The notes: generated by a model not told the origin, from the letters alone. 6,740 bases of DNA from an uncultured Clostridia bacterium (GCA_947625455.1 CANQOJ010000123.1:1-6740), one strand, 5' to 3'. Shown: positions 1 through 6,359, counted from the stretch's first letter. A program made the numbers and translations.

Positions 1-425
1 ATCGGCACGGGAGTACCGCCCATCATTCTCACAATCGGCGAATAGCACACAAAACTCGGTTCCGGCACAAGCACCTCGCACCCCGGCTCTATAAGCGCCC
101 TCACCGCAAGGTCGATAGCTTCCGAACCTCCGACCGTTATTATTACCTCGTTTTCGGGATCATAATCGGTGTTTATGAAATTGTGCAGATATCCGCACAC
201 CGATTTTCTGAGTTCCATAAGCCCGCTGTTTGCGGTATATGCGGTTTTTCCGCGTTCTAGAATATTTATCGCTTCTTTGCGCACCGCCCAGGGCGTTTTG
301 AAATCGGGTTCGCCTATTGAAAGCGATATAACTCCGGGAACATGCTGTGCAATATCGAAAAACTTTCTTATTCCCGACGGCTGTATATCCCTTATTTTTT
401 GAGGGATTATTTCATCATAATTCAT
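1..425 (-). CDS. Class I/II PLP-dependent aminotransferase, N-terminal 141 residues (partial)
   Basis: The frame reads leftward from ATG 425-423 and is still open at the window edge, so the C-terminal two thirds, including the PLP-binding lysine, is missing. What is visible fits fold-type I aminotransferases of the aspartate/aromatic group: SLSIGEPDFKTP (residues 34-45), the substrate-side AYTANSGLMELR (62-73), the cofactor phosphate-loop motif TVGGSEAIDLA (97-107) and EPSFVCYSPIV (122-132). Such enzymes move an amino group between an amino acid and a 2-oxo acid in the cytoplasm. The start is supported by GAGAGG at 436-441, ten bases upstream. It lies 39 bases after the stop of the Lrp-type regulator gene and is probably the last visible gene of the operon from 2709. 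Pairing with an Lrp-type gene is common for this family in Clostridia. The exact substrate cannot be told from this part. Confidence 0.9.
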   Translation of the reverse strand, partial: MNYDEIIPQKIRDIQPSGIRKFFDIAQHVPGVISLSIGEPDFKTPWAVRKEAINILERGKTAYTANSGLMELRKSVCGYLHNFINTDYDPENEVIITVGGSEAIDLAVRALIEPGCEVLVPEPSFVCYSPIVRMMGGTPVP

Positions 426-464
426 TTCGTTCTGACCTCTCGGATTTATTGTGCAAATGCCGTG

Positions 465-953
465 TTACGGGGACACCATACTTCTGTCGTCAAATTTGTC
501 CTCGTTGAAGATATGGTGTTTTTCCTTATAGCGGCGCAGAATGAAGTGCGTAGCCGTTGAAAGCACGCCGTCAAGCACCGCGAGCCGCTCTGATACGAAC
601 AGCGCGACATTTCTTAAAGATGTTCCCGAAATCGTCACCATAAGGTCATATGCCCCCGACATAAGGTAAACGCTGTCAACCTCGTCAAATTCCATAATCG
701 TATGCGCCAGGTCGTCAAATCCTCTGTCCTTTATCGGCGTTATTTTAAGTTCAATAACCGCCGTAACTCCGCTTTCATCAGCTTTTTCCTCGTCGATAAT
801 CGCCGAATAGCCTATTATATAGCCCTCGTCCTCAAGCTGTTTTATAGCTTTTTCGACTTCTTCCTCGCTTTCGCCTGTCATTGCGGCAATTTCGGCGTTT
901 GAAAGCCTTGCGTTTTGTCTTAAAATGTCAAGCAATCTGCTTTTGTTATCCAT
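465..953 (-). CDS. Lrp/AsnC-family transcriptional regulator
   Basis: This 162-residue protein has the two-part Lrp/AsnC layout. An N-terminal winged helix-turn-helix spans about residues 4-44 (SRLLDILRQNARLSNAEIA, then QLEDEGYIIGYSAIID). A C-terminal RAM/ligand-sensing domain spans about 64-142, with VDSVYLMSGAYDLMVTISG at 92-110, where the family binds amino acids at dimer interfaces. Known members act as dimers or octamers on DNA and respond to amino acids or related metabolites. A tail of about 20 residues (HHIFNEDKFDDRSMVSP) follows the RAM domain. From memory this tail recurs in a clostridial subfamily found beside aminotransferases. The helix where the recognition helix is expected (GESEEEVEKAIKQLEDEG, 27-44) is strongly acidic, which is odd for DNA contact. 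AGGGGGA at 961-967 lies seven bases before the ATG. The gene sits 22 bases after the UPF0210 gene and 39 before the aminotransferase, so regulation of that enzyme is a reasonable inference. Confidence 0.9.
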   Translation of the reverse strand: MDNKSRLLDILRQNARLSNAEIAAMTGESEEEVEKAIKQLEDEGYIIGYSAIIDEEKADESGVTAVIELKITPIKDRGFDDLAHTIMEFDEVDSVYLMSGAYDLMVTISGTSLRNVALFVSERLAVLDGVLSTATHFILRRYKEKHHIFNEDKFDDRSMVSP

Positions 954-975
954 AGTTATCTCCCCCTTGTATTCA

Positions 976-2340
976 TCAGTTTTTAAGGCTTTGAAGCGGC
1001 GCGGGTATTCTTCCTCCGCGTGAAATGAACTTTGAAGAACTGAACGGACTTACTTTCATAACGGGACCTGAACCGAACAGCCCGCCAAATTCAAGCGTTT
1101 CTCCCTCGTTCATTCCTATCGCGGGGATAACTCTTACAGCCGTTGTCTTTGAGTTCACCATGCCTATTGCCGCTTCGTCTGCAATAATCGCGGATATGGT
1201 ATCTGTCGGCGTATCTCCGGGAATAACTATCATGTCAAGCCCTACCGAACAAACCGCCGTCATGGCTTCAAGTTTCTCAAGCGAAAGCGAACCTCTGTTT
1301 ACCGCGTCAATCATTCCCGCGTCCTCCGAGACGGGTATAAACGCACCCGAAAGCCCTCCGACGTGCGACGAAGCCATAACTCCGCCCTTTTTAACTGCGT
1401 CATTAAGCATGGCAAGACAGGCAGTCGTACCATGCGCGCCGCAGCTTTCAAGCCCTATCTCCTCCAGAATATGCGCAACGCTGTCGCCGACAGCAGGCGT
1501 AGGCGCAAGCGAAAGGTCGACTATCCCAAACGGCACGCCAAGCCGTTTAGACGCTTCTGTACCTACAAGCTGTCCCATTCTCGTTATCTTAAACGCGGTT
1601 TTCTTGATTATGTCGGCAATTTCGGAGATGTTCGCGTCGGGGTATTTTTTGAGAGCCGCTCTCACAACTCCCGGTCCCGAAACGCCGACGTTTATCTCCG
1701 TATCGTATTCGCCTACGCCGTGAAATGCACCCGCCATAAACGGGTTGTCCTCCGGCGCGTTGCAGAAAACGACAATCTTTGCCGCGCCGAAACAGTGGTC
1801 ATTTGCGGTTTTTTCGGACGATTCCTTGATTATTCTGCCCATAAGCGCCACTGCGTCCATGTTTATTCCCGCTTTTGTAGAGCCGACATTCACTGATGAA
1901 CAAACGTTTTTTGTCACTGCAAGCGCTTCGGGAATGCTGTCGATAAGTTCCTTGTCGCCTGCGGAAAATCCCTTGTGAACAAGCGCCGAGTACCCGCCCA
2001 CATAGTTTACGCCCGTACCCTCCGCAACTTTCTGAAGCGTTTGTGCATAAATAACGGGGCTTTGTCCTTTGGCTGACGAAGCCGCGGAAACAATTGCGAT
2101 GGGCGTAACGGAAATCCGCTTGTTGATGATAGGGATACCGTATTGCTTTTCGATATCCTCACCCGTTTTGACAAGATTTTCGGCTTTTCTCATCATCTTT
2201 TCATATATCTTGTCACACGAGGACTTAGCGTCGCTGTCTATACAGTCGAGAAGCGAGATACCCATAGTTATAGTACGGATATCAAGATTTTCCTCCTGTA
2301 TCATCTTTATCGTTTCCAAAATATCGCCTGTGTTTAACAT
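976..2340 (-). CDS. UPF0210 / PFL-family (DUF711) protein
   Basis: The 454-residue protein matches the UPF0210 (DUF711) family in length and in its conserved blocks: SVNVGSTKAGINMDAV (149-164), CNAPEDNPFMAGAFHGVGE (193-211), GIVDLSLAPTPAVGDS (272-287), GAHGTTACLAMLNDAVKKGG (301-320), PGDTPTDTISAIIADE (374-389) and the C-terminal GGRIPAP (442-448). The family is called PFL-like because of its fold, but I see no glycyl-radical motif and do not expect formate-lyase activity. No signal peptide or membrane segment is visible, so it should be cytoplasmic. Its biochemical role is, to my knowledge, not established. The partner gene upstream encodes a UPF0237 ACT-domain protein, and this pair is conserved in Firmicutes (Streptococcus pneumoniae SP_0238/SP_0239 is one I recall), which hints at an amino-acid-responsive function. 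The ribosome site TCCGGAGGA (2346-2354) lies about five bases before the ATG. Confidence 0.93.
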   Translation of the reverse strand: MLNTGDILETIKMIQEENLDIRTITMGISLLDCIDSDAKSSCDKIYEKMMRKAENLVKTGEDIEKQYGIPIINKRISVTPIAIVSAASSAKGQSPVIYAQTLQKVAEGTGVNYVGGYSALVHKGFSAGDKELIDSIPEALAVTKNVCSSVNVGSTKAGINMDAVALMGRIIKESSEKTANDHCFGAAKIVVFCNAPEDNPFMAGAFHGVGEYDTEINVGVSGPGVVRAALKKYPDANISEIADIIKKTAFKITRMGQLVGTEASKRLGVPFGIVDLSLAPTPAVGDSVAHILEEIGLESCGAHGTTACLAMLNDAVKKGGVMASSHVGGLSGAFIPVSEDAGMIDAVNRGSLSLEKLEAMTAVCSVGLDMIVIPGDTPTDTISAIIADEAAIGMVNSKTTAVRVIPAIGMNEGETLEFGGLFGSGPVMKVSPFSSSKFISRGGRIPAPLQSLKN

Positions 2341-2439
2341 AAATATCCTCCGGAAAATTTATATATTCATAAAAACGCCTATAACGCAATCTCTCTCCCA
2401 AAAATGGAAGCATTTGGAACTGCGTCCGCAAAGGCTGTT
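2341..2439 (-). other. Spacer between ACT-domain and UPF0210 genes
   Basis: This 99-base spacer is the longest gap in the leftward operon. It contains the UPF0210 ribosome binding site at its left end. I see no hairpin with a T-run that would stop transcription and no convincing sigma-A promoter, so read-through from the ACT gene is the simplest reading. Confidence 0.5.
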
Positions 2440-2709
2440 TTAAATCTTATGCATGGAGTTGAAAATATCCTCGTGCATAACGTGTATCTGCAAATTCATT
2501 TCCGTACCGGTTTCTTTAAGCTTGTCGGCAAAATCCGCATAGTTTATCGTCAGTTTGCTTATATCGATAAGCATAGTCATCGCAAACAAGTCCTGCATAA
2601 TCGTCTGCGTAACGTCCATAACGTTTGCGCTGTACTCTGCGCAAATCCCGCTCACCTTAGCCAGAATGCCCACGGTATCTTTTCCTATAACAGCTACAAC
2701 TGCTCTCAT
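2440..2709 (-). CDS. UPF0237 ACT-domain protein (start corrected to 2709)
   Basis: The start chosen is ATG 2709-2707, giving 89 residues. This is the usual length of the family, and GGGAGG (2720-2725) lies ten bases upstream. The frame can be extended to a TTG at 2748, but that would place the ribosome site inside the gene and add 13 residues unlike the family. The protein is a single ACT domain followed by a second alpha/beta half: MRAVVAVIGKDTVGILAKVS (1-20), ICAEYSANVMDVTQTIMQDL (22-41) and MTMLIDIS (44-51). ACT domains bind small ligands, often amino acids, at dimer interfaces. Stand-alone members are relatives of GcvR. The domain carries no catalytic motif, so a sensing or allosteric partner role is the best inference. 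It is first in the leftward operon, 99 bases before the UPF0210 gene with which it is commonly paired. Confidence 0.93.
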   Translation of the reverse strand: MRAVVAVIGKDTVGILAKVSGICAEYSANVMDVTQTIMQDLFAMTMLIDISKLTINYADFADKLKETGTEMNLQIHVMHEDIFNSMHKI

Positions 2710-2791
2710 AAAATCTTTTCCTCCCGAAAAAACAGTCAAATTGTCCAAAAAAAACCTGCTTGTTTATGGTTTTTTTATGGGTTCTACTCTT

Positions 2792-2820
2792 ATTATACTA
2801 AATTTTTGTAAAAAAGTAAA
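2792..2820 (-). promoter_or_regulatory. Predicted sigma-A promoter of the leftward ACT/UPF0210/Lrp/aminotransferase operon
   Basis: Read on the minus strand, TTTACT (2820-2815, four of six matches to TTGACA) is followed after 17 bases by a perfect TATAAT (2797-2792). Transcription would begin near 2785 and leave a leader of about 75 bases before ATG 2709. The region is very AT-rich, as expected for a Firmicute promoter. No other promoter of this quality is seen before the downstream genes. Confidence 0.75.
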
Positions 2821-2827
2821 TATATTC

Positions 2828-2856
2828 TGGACAAATTTGTATTTTTGTGATAAAAT
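2828..2856 (+). promoter_or_regulatory. Predicted sigma-A promoter of the uvrC-rsmD-coaD operon
   Basis: TGGACA (2828-2833, five of six matches) is separated by 17 bases from TAAAAT (2851-2856, five of six). The -10 is preceded by TGA at 2848-2850, giving an extended -10 (TGnTAAAAT). Transcription would begin near 2863, about 60 bases before the uvrC start. Only seven bases separate this -35 from the -35 of the leftward promoter, so the two operons share one compact control region. Confidence 0.75.
2831..2840. promoter_or_regulatory. Perfect palindrome ACAAATTTGT, candidate operator
   Basis: ACAAATTTGT is self-complementary over all ten bases. It overlaps the last three bases of the uvrC -35 box and extends into the spacer. 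It is also centred about 50 bases upstream of the predicted leftward start site. A near copy of the surrounding TGGACAAATTTG occurs inverted at 2737-2747. The position suits a repressor of uvrC or an activator of the leftward operon. Which protein binds is unknown; the Lrp-type regulator of the operon is only a candidate. In AT-rich DNA a ten-base palindrome can also be chance. Confidence 0.3.
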
Positions 2857-2912
2857 AATAAGTGTAGAGTTTTTTTTAATGTGAATTATGTACATTTTTT
2901 ATATTTTGAGAG

Positions 2913-2927
2913 GTTCAAAGCTTGAAC
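2913..2927 (+). promoter_or_regulatory. Short stem-loop over the uvrC ribosome site and start codon
   Basis: GTTCAA (2913-2918) and TTGAAC (2922-2927) are perfect inverted repeats with a three-base loop AGC. The left arm begins on the last base of the GAGAGG ribosome site and the right arm starts with the TTG start codon itself. In the mRNA this would form a six-pair hairpin holding the start codon, which could lower translation. Four of the six pairs are A-U, so it is only weakly stable, and no regulator is evident. Confidence 0.35.
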
Positions 2928-4742
2928 GAAAATCTTCCCGCTCTCCGCGAAAAGTCAAATCGCCTGCCGCTTTCGCCGGGAGTTTACCTTATGAAAGACA
3001 AAAACGGCACGATTATATATGTCGGCAAGGCGAAAGCGCTTAAAAACCGCGTGACGACGTATTTTCACCATAATTCCCAGCACACCGCGAAAACGCTGAA
3101 GCTTGTTGACAATATAGCGGATTTCGACTTTATTGTAACGCAGACGGAGCTTGACGCGCTTGTGCTTGAATGCAGTCTTATAAAGCTTCATCAGCCGAAG
3201 TACAACATCTTGCTGAAAGACGTAAAAGGCTACAATTATATAAAAATATCCAAGGAAGAATTTCCGAGAATAACTTATTCATTCCATACTGACGATAAAA
3301 AAGCCGAATATATCGGTCCTTTTACGAGCGGGTATACCATTAAAACCGCTGTTGAGGAAACAAACGCGCTTTTTATGCTTCCTACCTGCAAAAGGTCGTT
3401 TCCGAAAGATTTCGGGAAAGAGCGCCCTTGCTTGAATTATCATATTAAGAAGTGCATGGGAGTATGCGAGGGGAAAATTTCCGCAGAGGAATACGGTAAA
3501 ATCGTTGACGAAGCGGTTAAATACCTCAAAAGCGGCAGCAAGACAAGCGTTGATGAACTAAAGGAAGAAATGGAAAAAGCCGCGGAAAACCTTGAATTTG
3601 AAAAAGCGGCAAGACTGCGCGACAGAATTGAAGCTGTTTCAAGGCTTGCGGCAAGGCAGAAGATTTTAGGCGGGAAAACCGACGTTGATATTGTCGCGCT
3701 GTCGCAAAATATAGGACAGGCGTCTGTTGCGGTTATTAAGTACAGAAACGGCAGGCTTGTGGACAAGGAAAATTTCTTTATCGGCGACGAGTACGAGGGC
3801 GCTCAGATGCGCAGGGATTTTCTGCTGAACTATTATTCGGGCAACAGTGATGTGCCGAAAGAAATACTTGTGGACGAGGAATTTGACGACAGCGAGCTTT
3901 TAGCCGAACTTCTGAAAGAACAGAACAACCGCGCCGTTAAAATAAATGTTCCTCACAGGGGCGAGGGCGCGGCGCAGATTGCCCTTGCAAAGAAAAACGC
4001 GGGTGAATATCTTGCGCTTAAAATAGGCAGGACGGCAAGAGAGATTTCCGCATTAGAGGACTTGAAAACATTGCTTGGGCTGGAAAAAATTCCCGATACG
4101 ATTGAAAGCTACGATATTTCAAACTTCGGCGAATCGGGAGTTGTCGGCGGTATGATAGTATACAAAAACGGCAGACCGTTCAAGCCGGGTTACAGAAAAT
4201 TCGCGATTAAAACCGTTGCCGGACAGAACGACTATGCCTGTATGCAGGAAGTGTTAAGGCGCAGAATGACGCGGTATCTTGAGGGCGACGAAAGTTTTTC
4301 GCCATTGCCCGACCTTATTCTTCTTGACGGCGGTAAAGGGCATATAAGCGCGGTGTCGGAGGTTCTTGACGAACTCGGAATACAAGTGCCGTTGTTCGGA
4401 CTTGTAAAGGACAGCAAGCACAGAACCCGCGCTATTGCAAAAGAGGGCGGGGAAATTGAGATTAAGTCAAACCGCGCGCTGTTTGCGCTTCTTACGAACA
4501 TTCAGGACGAAGTTCACCGCTTTTCGATAACGTTTCAGCGTTCGCGCCACAAACAGCAGACCTACGCTATGGAATTGACGGAAATAAACGGCATAGGCGA
4601 AGCAAAAGCGAGGGCGCTGCTGAAGAAGTTCAAAACAAAATCAGCTATGAAAGAAGCCGACATTGAGGAATTACGAAAAACCGCTAAGATAAGCGGAGAA
4701 AAAGCGAAAGAACTGTATGATTTCATTCAGGAGAGGTTTTAA
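2922..4742 (+). CDS. uvrC: UvrC, excinuclease ABC subunit C
   Basis: UvrC makes both incisions around a DNA lesion held by UvrA/UvrB in nucleotide excision repair. All domains are present in 606 residues. The GIY-YIG nuclease for the 3' cut has GVY at 20-22, YVGKAKALKNR at 33-43 and the catalytic-glutamate segment ELDALVLECSLIK (76-88). Four cysteines, C156, C170, C178 and C182, have the spacing expected of the iron-sulfur cluster ligands reported for UvrC. The UVR domain that binds UvrB lies at about 208-243 (ENLEFEKAARLRDRIEAVSR). The RNase H-like domain for the 5' cut carries D398 (ESYDISN), D437, D469 (LILLDGGKGH) and H532 (EVHRF), which line up with the E. coli catalytic set. Tandem helix-hairpin-helix motifs fill about 550-606 (EINGIGEAKA). 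The start is TTG, fixed by GAGAGG at 2908-2913, eight bases upstream, and by family alignment. It is the first gene of the rightward operon. Confidence 0.98.
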   Translation: MNENLPALREKSNRLPLSPGVYLMKDKNGTIIYVGKAKALKNRVTTYFHHNSQHTAKTLKLVDNIADFDFIVTQTELDALVLECSLIKLHQPKYNILLKDVKGYNYIKISKEEFPRITYSFHTDDKKAEYIGPFTSGYTIKTAVEETNALFMLPTCKRSFPKDFGKERPCLNYHIKKCMGVCEGKISAEEYGKIVDEAVKYLKSGSKTSVDELKEEMEKAAENLEFEKAARLRDRIEAVSRLAARQKILGGKTDVDIVALSQNIGQASVAVIKYRNGRLVDKENFFIGDEYEGAQMRRDFLLNYYSGNSDVPKEILVDEEFDDSELLAELLKEQNNRAVKINVPHRGEGAAQIALAKKNAGEYLALKIGRTAREISALEDLKTLLGLEKIPDTIESYDISNFGESGVVGGMIVYKNGRPFKPGYRKFAIKTVAGQNDYACMQEVLRRRMTRYLEGDESFSPLPDLILLDGGKGHISAVSEVLDELGIQVPLFGLVKDSKHRTRAIAKEGGEIEIKSNRALFALLTNIQDEVHRFSITFQRSRHKQQTYAMELTEINGIGEAKARALLKKFKTKSAMKEADIEELRKTAKISGEKAKELYDFIQERF

Positions 4743-4748
4743 AGTATA

Positions 4749-5309
4749 ATGCGAGTTATCACGGGAAAAGCAAAGGGGAGAAAGCTTATTACGGTTGAGG
4801 GCACGGAGACCGTAAGACCTACGCTTGACGGCGTTAAAGAAGCTGTGTTCAGCGCTATACAGTTTGAGATTGAGGGCGCGGTTGTGCTGGATTTGTTTGC
4901 GGGGAGCGGACAGCTGGGCATTGAAGCGGTAAGCAGGGGCGCGAAAAAAGCCGTCTTTGCGGACAGCTCGGCGGAGTCAATAAAGGTTGTACGGCAAAAC
5001 GTCAAGAATGTCGGCTTTGAGGAGTATTCAACGATCGTGCAGAAACCGTTCTCGGCGTTTCTGAAAAGCACAGCGGAAATTTTTGACATAGCTTTTCTCG
5101 ATCCGCCGTACCGCCTAGGGCTTATAGGAAAGGCACTGCCGCTTCTTGAACCGAAAATGTCCGAACGCGGGATAATCATATGCGAACATGAAGAAGAATG
5201 TAATCTGCCGAAGAAAATTGGCAGGTTTGAAATAACGAAAGTATTAAGGCACAGAGGACTTTGCGTTTCAATATACAGAATACCGGCAGACGAGGAGGAC
5301 GAAACTTGA
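4749..5309 (+). CDS. rsmD: RsmD, 16S rRNA (guanine966-N2)-methyltransferase
   Basis: This 186-residue protein has the full RsmD signature. It starts with MRVITGKAKGRKL, followed by the RNA-contact block RPTLDGVKEAVF (23-34). Next come the S-adenosylmethionine loop LDLFAGSGQLGIEA (47-60), the acidic end of the next strand (FADSS, 70-74) and the N-methyltransferase motif DPPY (118-121). Known members methylate N2 of G966 in 16S rRNA during 30S assembly. The length is normal. It begins six bases after the uvrC stop, and the likely ribosome site GGAGAGG (4730-4736) lies inside the end of uvrC, about 12 bases from ATG, which is somewhat long. It overlaps coaD by four bases. The rsmD-coaD pair is a common Firmicute arrangement; uvrC immediately upstream is, to my memory, less usual. 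Confidence 0.96.
   Translation: MRVITGKAKGRKLITVEGTETVRPTLDGVKEAVFSAIQFEIEGAVVLDLFAGSGQLGIEAVSRGAKKAVFADSSAESIKVVRQNVKNVGFEEYSTIVQKPFSAFLKSTAEIFDIAFLDPPYRLGLIGKALPLLEPKMSERGIIICEHEEECNLPKKIGRFEITKVLRHRGLCVSIYRIPADEEDET
5292..5298 (+). promoter_or_regulatory. Ribosome binding site that sets the coaD start
   Basis: GAGGAGG lies seven bases before TTG 5306 and inside the last codons of rsmD. It is the strongest Shine-Dalgarno match nearby and favours TTG 5306 over the in-frame ATG at 5261. Confidence 0.85.
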
Positions 5310-5836
5310 AAACAGCAATTTATCCGGGAAGCTTTGATCCCGCCACAAACGGGCATCTTGACATAATAAAGCGTGCGTCTACTATGTTTGACAAGCTTAT
5401 TGTCGTTGTCCTTATAAACCCGCTTAAAAGTTACAGCTTTACTATTGCGGAAAGAAGAGGACTGCTTGAAAAAGCAACGGCGGGAATGAAGAACATTGAG
5501 ATTGACAGCTATGACGGACTGCTTGCGGATTATTTCACACAGCGTTCGGACGTTGACGTTATAGTAAAAGGTCTCAGGGCAACATCAGACTTCGAGTATG
5601 AATTTCAGATGGCGCATACGAACAAGGACCTTAACCCGCGCGCGGAAACGGTATTCATTCCCGCAAGCGCGAATACAACGTTTATTTCTTCAAGCATGGT
5701 AAAGCAGGTGGCAATGTTCGGCGGGGATTTGTCGAAATATGTGCCCGCGGTTATCCATAAGGAAATAAGCGTCAGACTTAAGGCGGAATTTGAGGAGAAA
5801 AAACGTCTTGCGGTATTGAACCAGCAGGATCTGTAA
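5306..5836 (+). CDS. coaD: CoaD, phosphopantetheine adenylyltransferase (TTG start)
   Basis: CoaD joins 4'-phosphopantetheine and ATP to give dephospho-CoA, the fourth step from pantothenate to coenzyme A. The nucleotidyltransferase motifs are clear: IYPGSFDPATNGHLDII (5-21) with the TxGH form of the HIGH motif at T14-H17, K41 in NPLKSYSFT, VKGLRATSDFEYEFQMAHTN (87-106) with R91, and FISSSMVKQVA (126-136). The start is TTG 5306, sharing TTGA with the rsmD stop. It has a near-ideal ribosome site and places KTAIYPGSFDP at the N-terminus as in the family. Starting at ATG 5261 would add 15 residues that are only rsmD read in another frame. At 176 residues it is roughly ten longer than many homologues, because of a charged C-terminal tail (KAEFEEKKRLAVLNQQDL). 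The overlap suggests translational coupling to rsmD. Confidence 0.97.
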   Translation: MKTAIYPGSFDPATNGHLDIIKRASTMFDKLIVVVLINPLKSYSFTIAERRGLLEKATAGMKNIEIDSYDGLLADYFTQRSDVDVIVKGLRATSDFEYEFQMAHTNKDLNPRAETVFIPASANTTFISSSMVKQVAMFGGDLSKYVPAVIHKEISVRLKAEFEEKKRLAVLNQQDL

Positions 5837-5858
5837 ATATTTTAAGGGGGAAATTTTT

Positions 5859-6359
5859 ATGCAAAATTCTTATTCAATGCAGGAACTTATTGACGCGCTT
5901 GACGACGTTGTAAACGAAGCGTCGCCCATGCCTTTCGGAAAGAGAAGCATGGTCGATGTCGGCAAAATCAGCGATATAATAAGCGATATGCGAATGGCGC
6001 TGCCTTTGGAAATACGCCAGGCGCAAAAGGTAGTGGAGGATAAAAACAACATTATCGATGAAGCAAAGCGCGAAGCTGAAAGCATAATCCGAAAAGCGGA
6101 GGAGCGCAGGCGCGAGCTTATTGACGAATCGGACATTCTGAAAGAAGCGCGCAGACGCGCAACAGAGGTGCTTGGCAGTGCAGAAGCGAGATGTTCGGAC
6201 TTGCGCGCGTCAACAGACGCATTTGCGGATAAAATGCTTATGCGCGTCGAGGAGCTGCTCTCAAAGGACTTGAACGATTTAAGGCTGTTAAGGCAGAACA
6301 TAGCCTCGCCTGTTACTCAGCAAACAGTTGTGCAAGCACCCGAAAAACCAGGGGAATAG
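5859..6359 (+). CDS. Coiled-coil protein, probable short SepIVA/DivIVA-like relative
   Basis: This 166-residue protein has no enzyme motif, signal peptide or membrane segment. Residues 7-20 form a short helix (MQELIDALDDVVNE). A Pro/Gly-containing linker (ASPMPFGKRSMVDVGKI, 21-37) and DIISDMRMALPLEIRQAQ (39-56) follow. A long charged coiled coil covers about 52-135, with repeated Ala-rich heptads such as DEAKREAESIIRKAEERR. The C-terminal tail is proline-rich (152-166). Clostridial homologues are often labelled ATPase or ATP-synthase-b-like, probably only because of coiled-coil similarity; no nucleotide-binding loop is present. The pattern of a VPxxxG linker, a DxxxxxxAxPxE motif and an Ala-rich coiled coil resembles what I recall of mycobacterial SepIVA, also found near coaD in some Actinobacteria. 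AAGGGGG at 5844-5850 lies eight bases before ATG, and the gene follows coaD by 22 bases, so it belongs to the same operon. A septal or scaffold role is inference. Confidence 0.8.
   Translation: MQNSYSMQELIDALDDVVNEASPMPFGKRSMVDVGKISDIISDMRMALPLEIRQAQKVVEDKNNIIDEAKREAESIIRKAEERRRELIDESDILKEARRRATEVLGSAEARCSDLRASTDAFADKMLMRVEELLSKDLNDLRLLRQNIASPVTQQTVVQAPEKPGE

Noticed and set aside
1025..1723. Long open frame on the plus strand opposite the UPF0210 gene (232 codons)
   Set aside because: It is antisense to a well-supported gene, has no ribosome site, and its translation is Ser/Pro/Thr-rich with no domain, as expected from the opposite strand of coding DNA.
976..2340. UPF0210 protein as a glycyl-radical enzyme or formate lyase
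   Set aside because: The PFL-like label refers to fold; no glycyl-radical loop is seen near the C-terminus and no activase gene is in the window.
2341..2439. A second promoter for the UPF0210 gene
   Set aside because: AT-rich hexamers occur, but no -35 and -10 pair with acceptable matches and 16-18 base spacing stands out.
2710..2748. In-frame TTG at 2748 as start of the ACT-domain gene (102 residues)
   Set aside because: The GGGAGG ribosome site at 2720-2725 would lie inside the gene, the extra 13 residues do not fit the family, and ATG 2709 gives the usual 89-residue length.
2913..2927. LexA/SOS box at the uvrC start
   Set aside because: The Firmicute SOS box has GAAC followed by GTTC after four bases; here the order is GTTC then GAAC, so the motif is reversed, and it lies downstream of the promoter.
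5261..5305. ATG 5261 as the coaD start
   Set aside because: It would overlap rsmD by 49 bases and add 15 non-family residues; TTG 5306 has a strong ribosome site and places KTAIYPGSFDP at the N-terminus.
4739..5356. Long open frame on the minus strand opposite rsmD (205 codons)
   Set aside because: It lies fully antisense to rsmD and the coaD start, both certain genes; it shows no family motif and no ribosome site.
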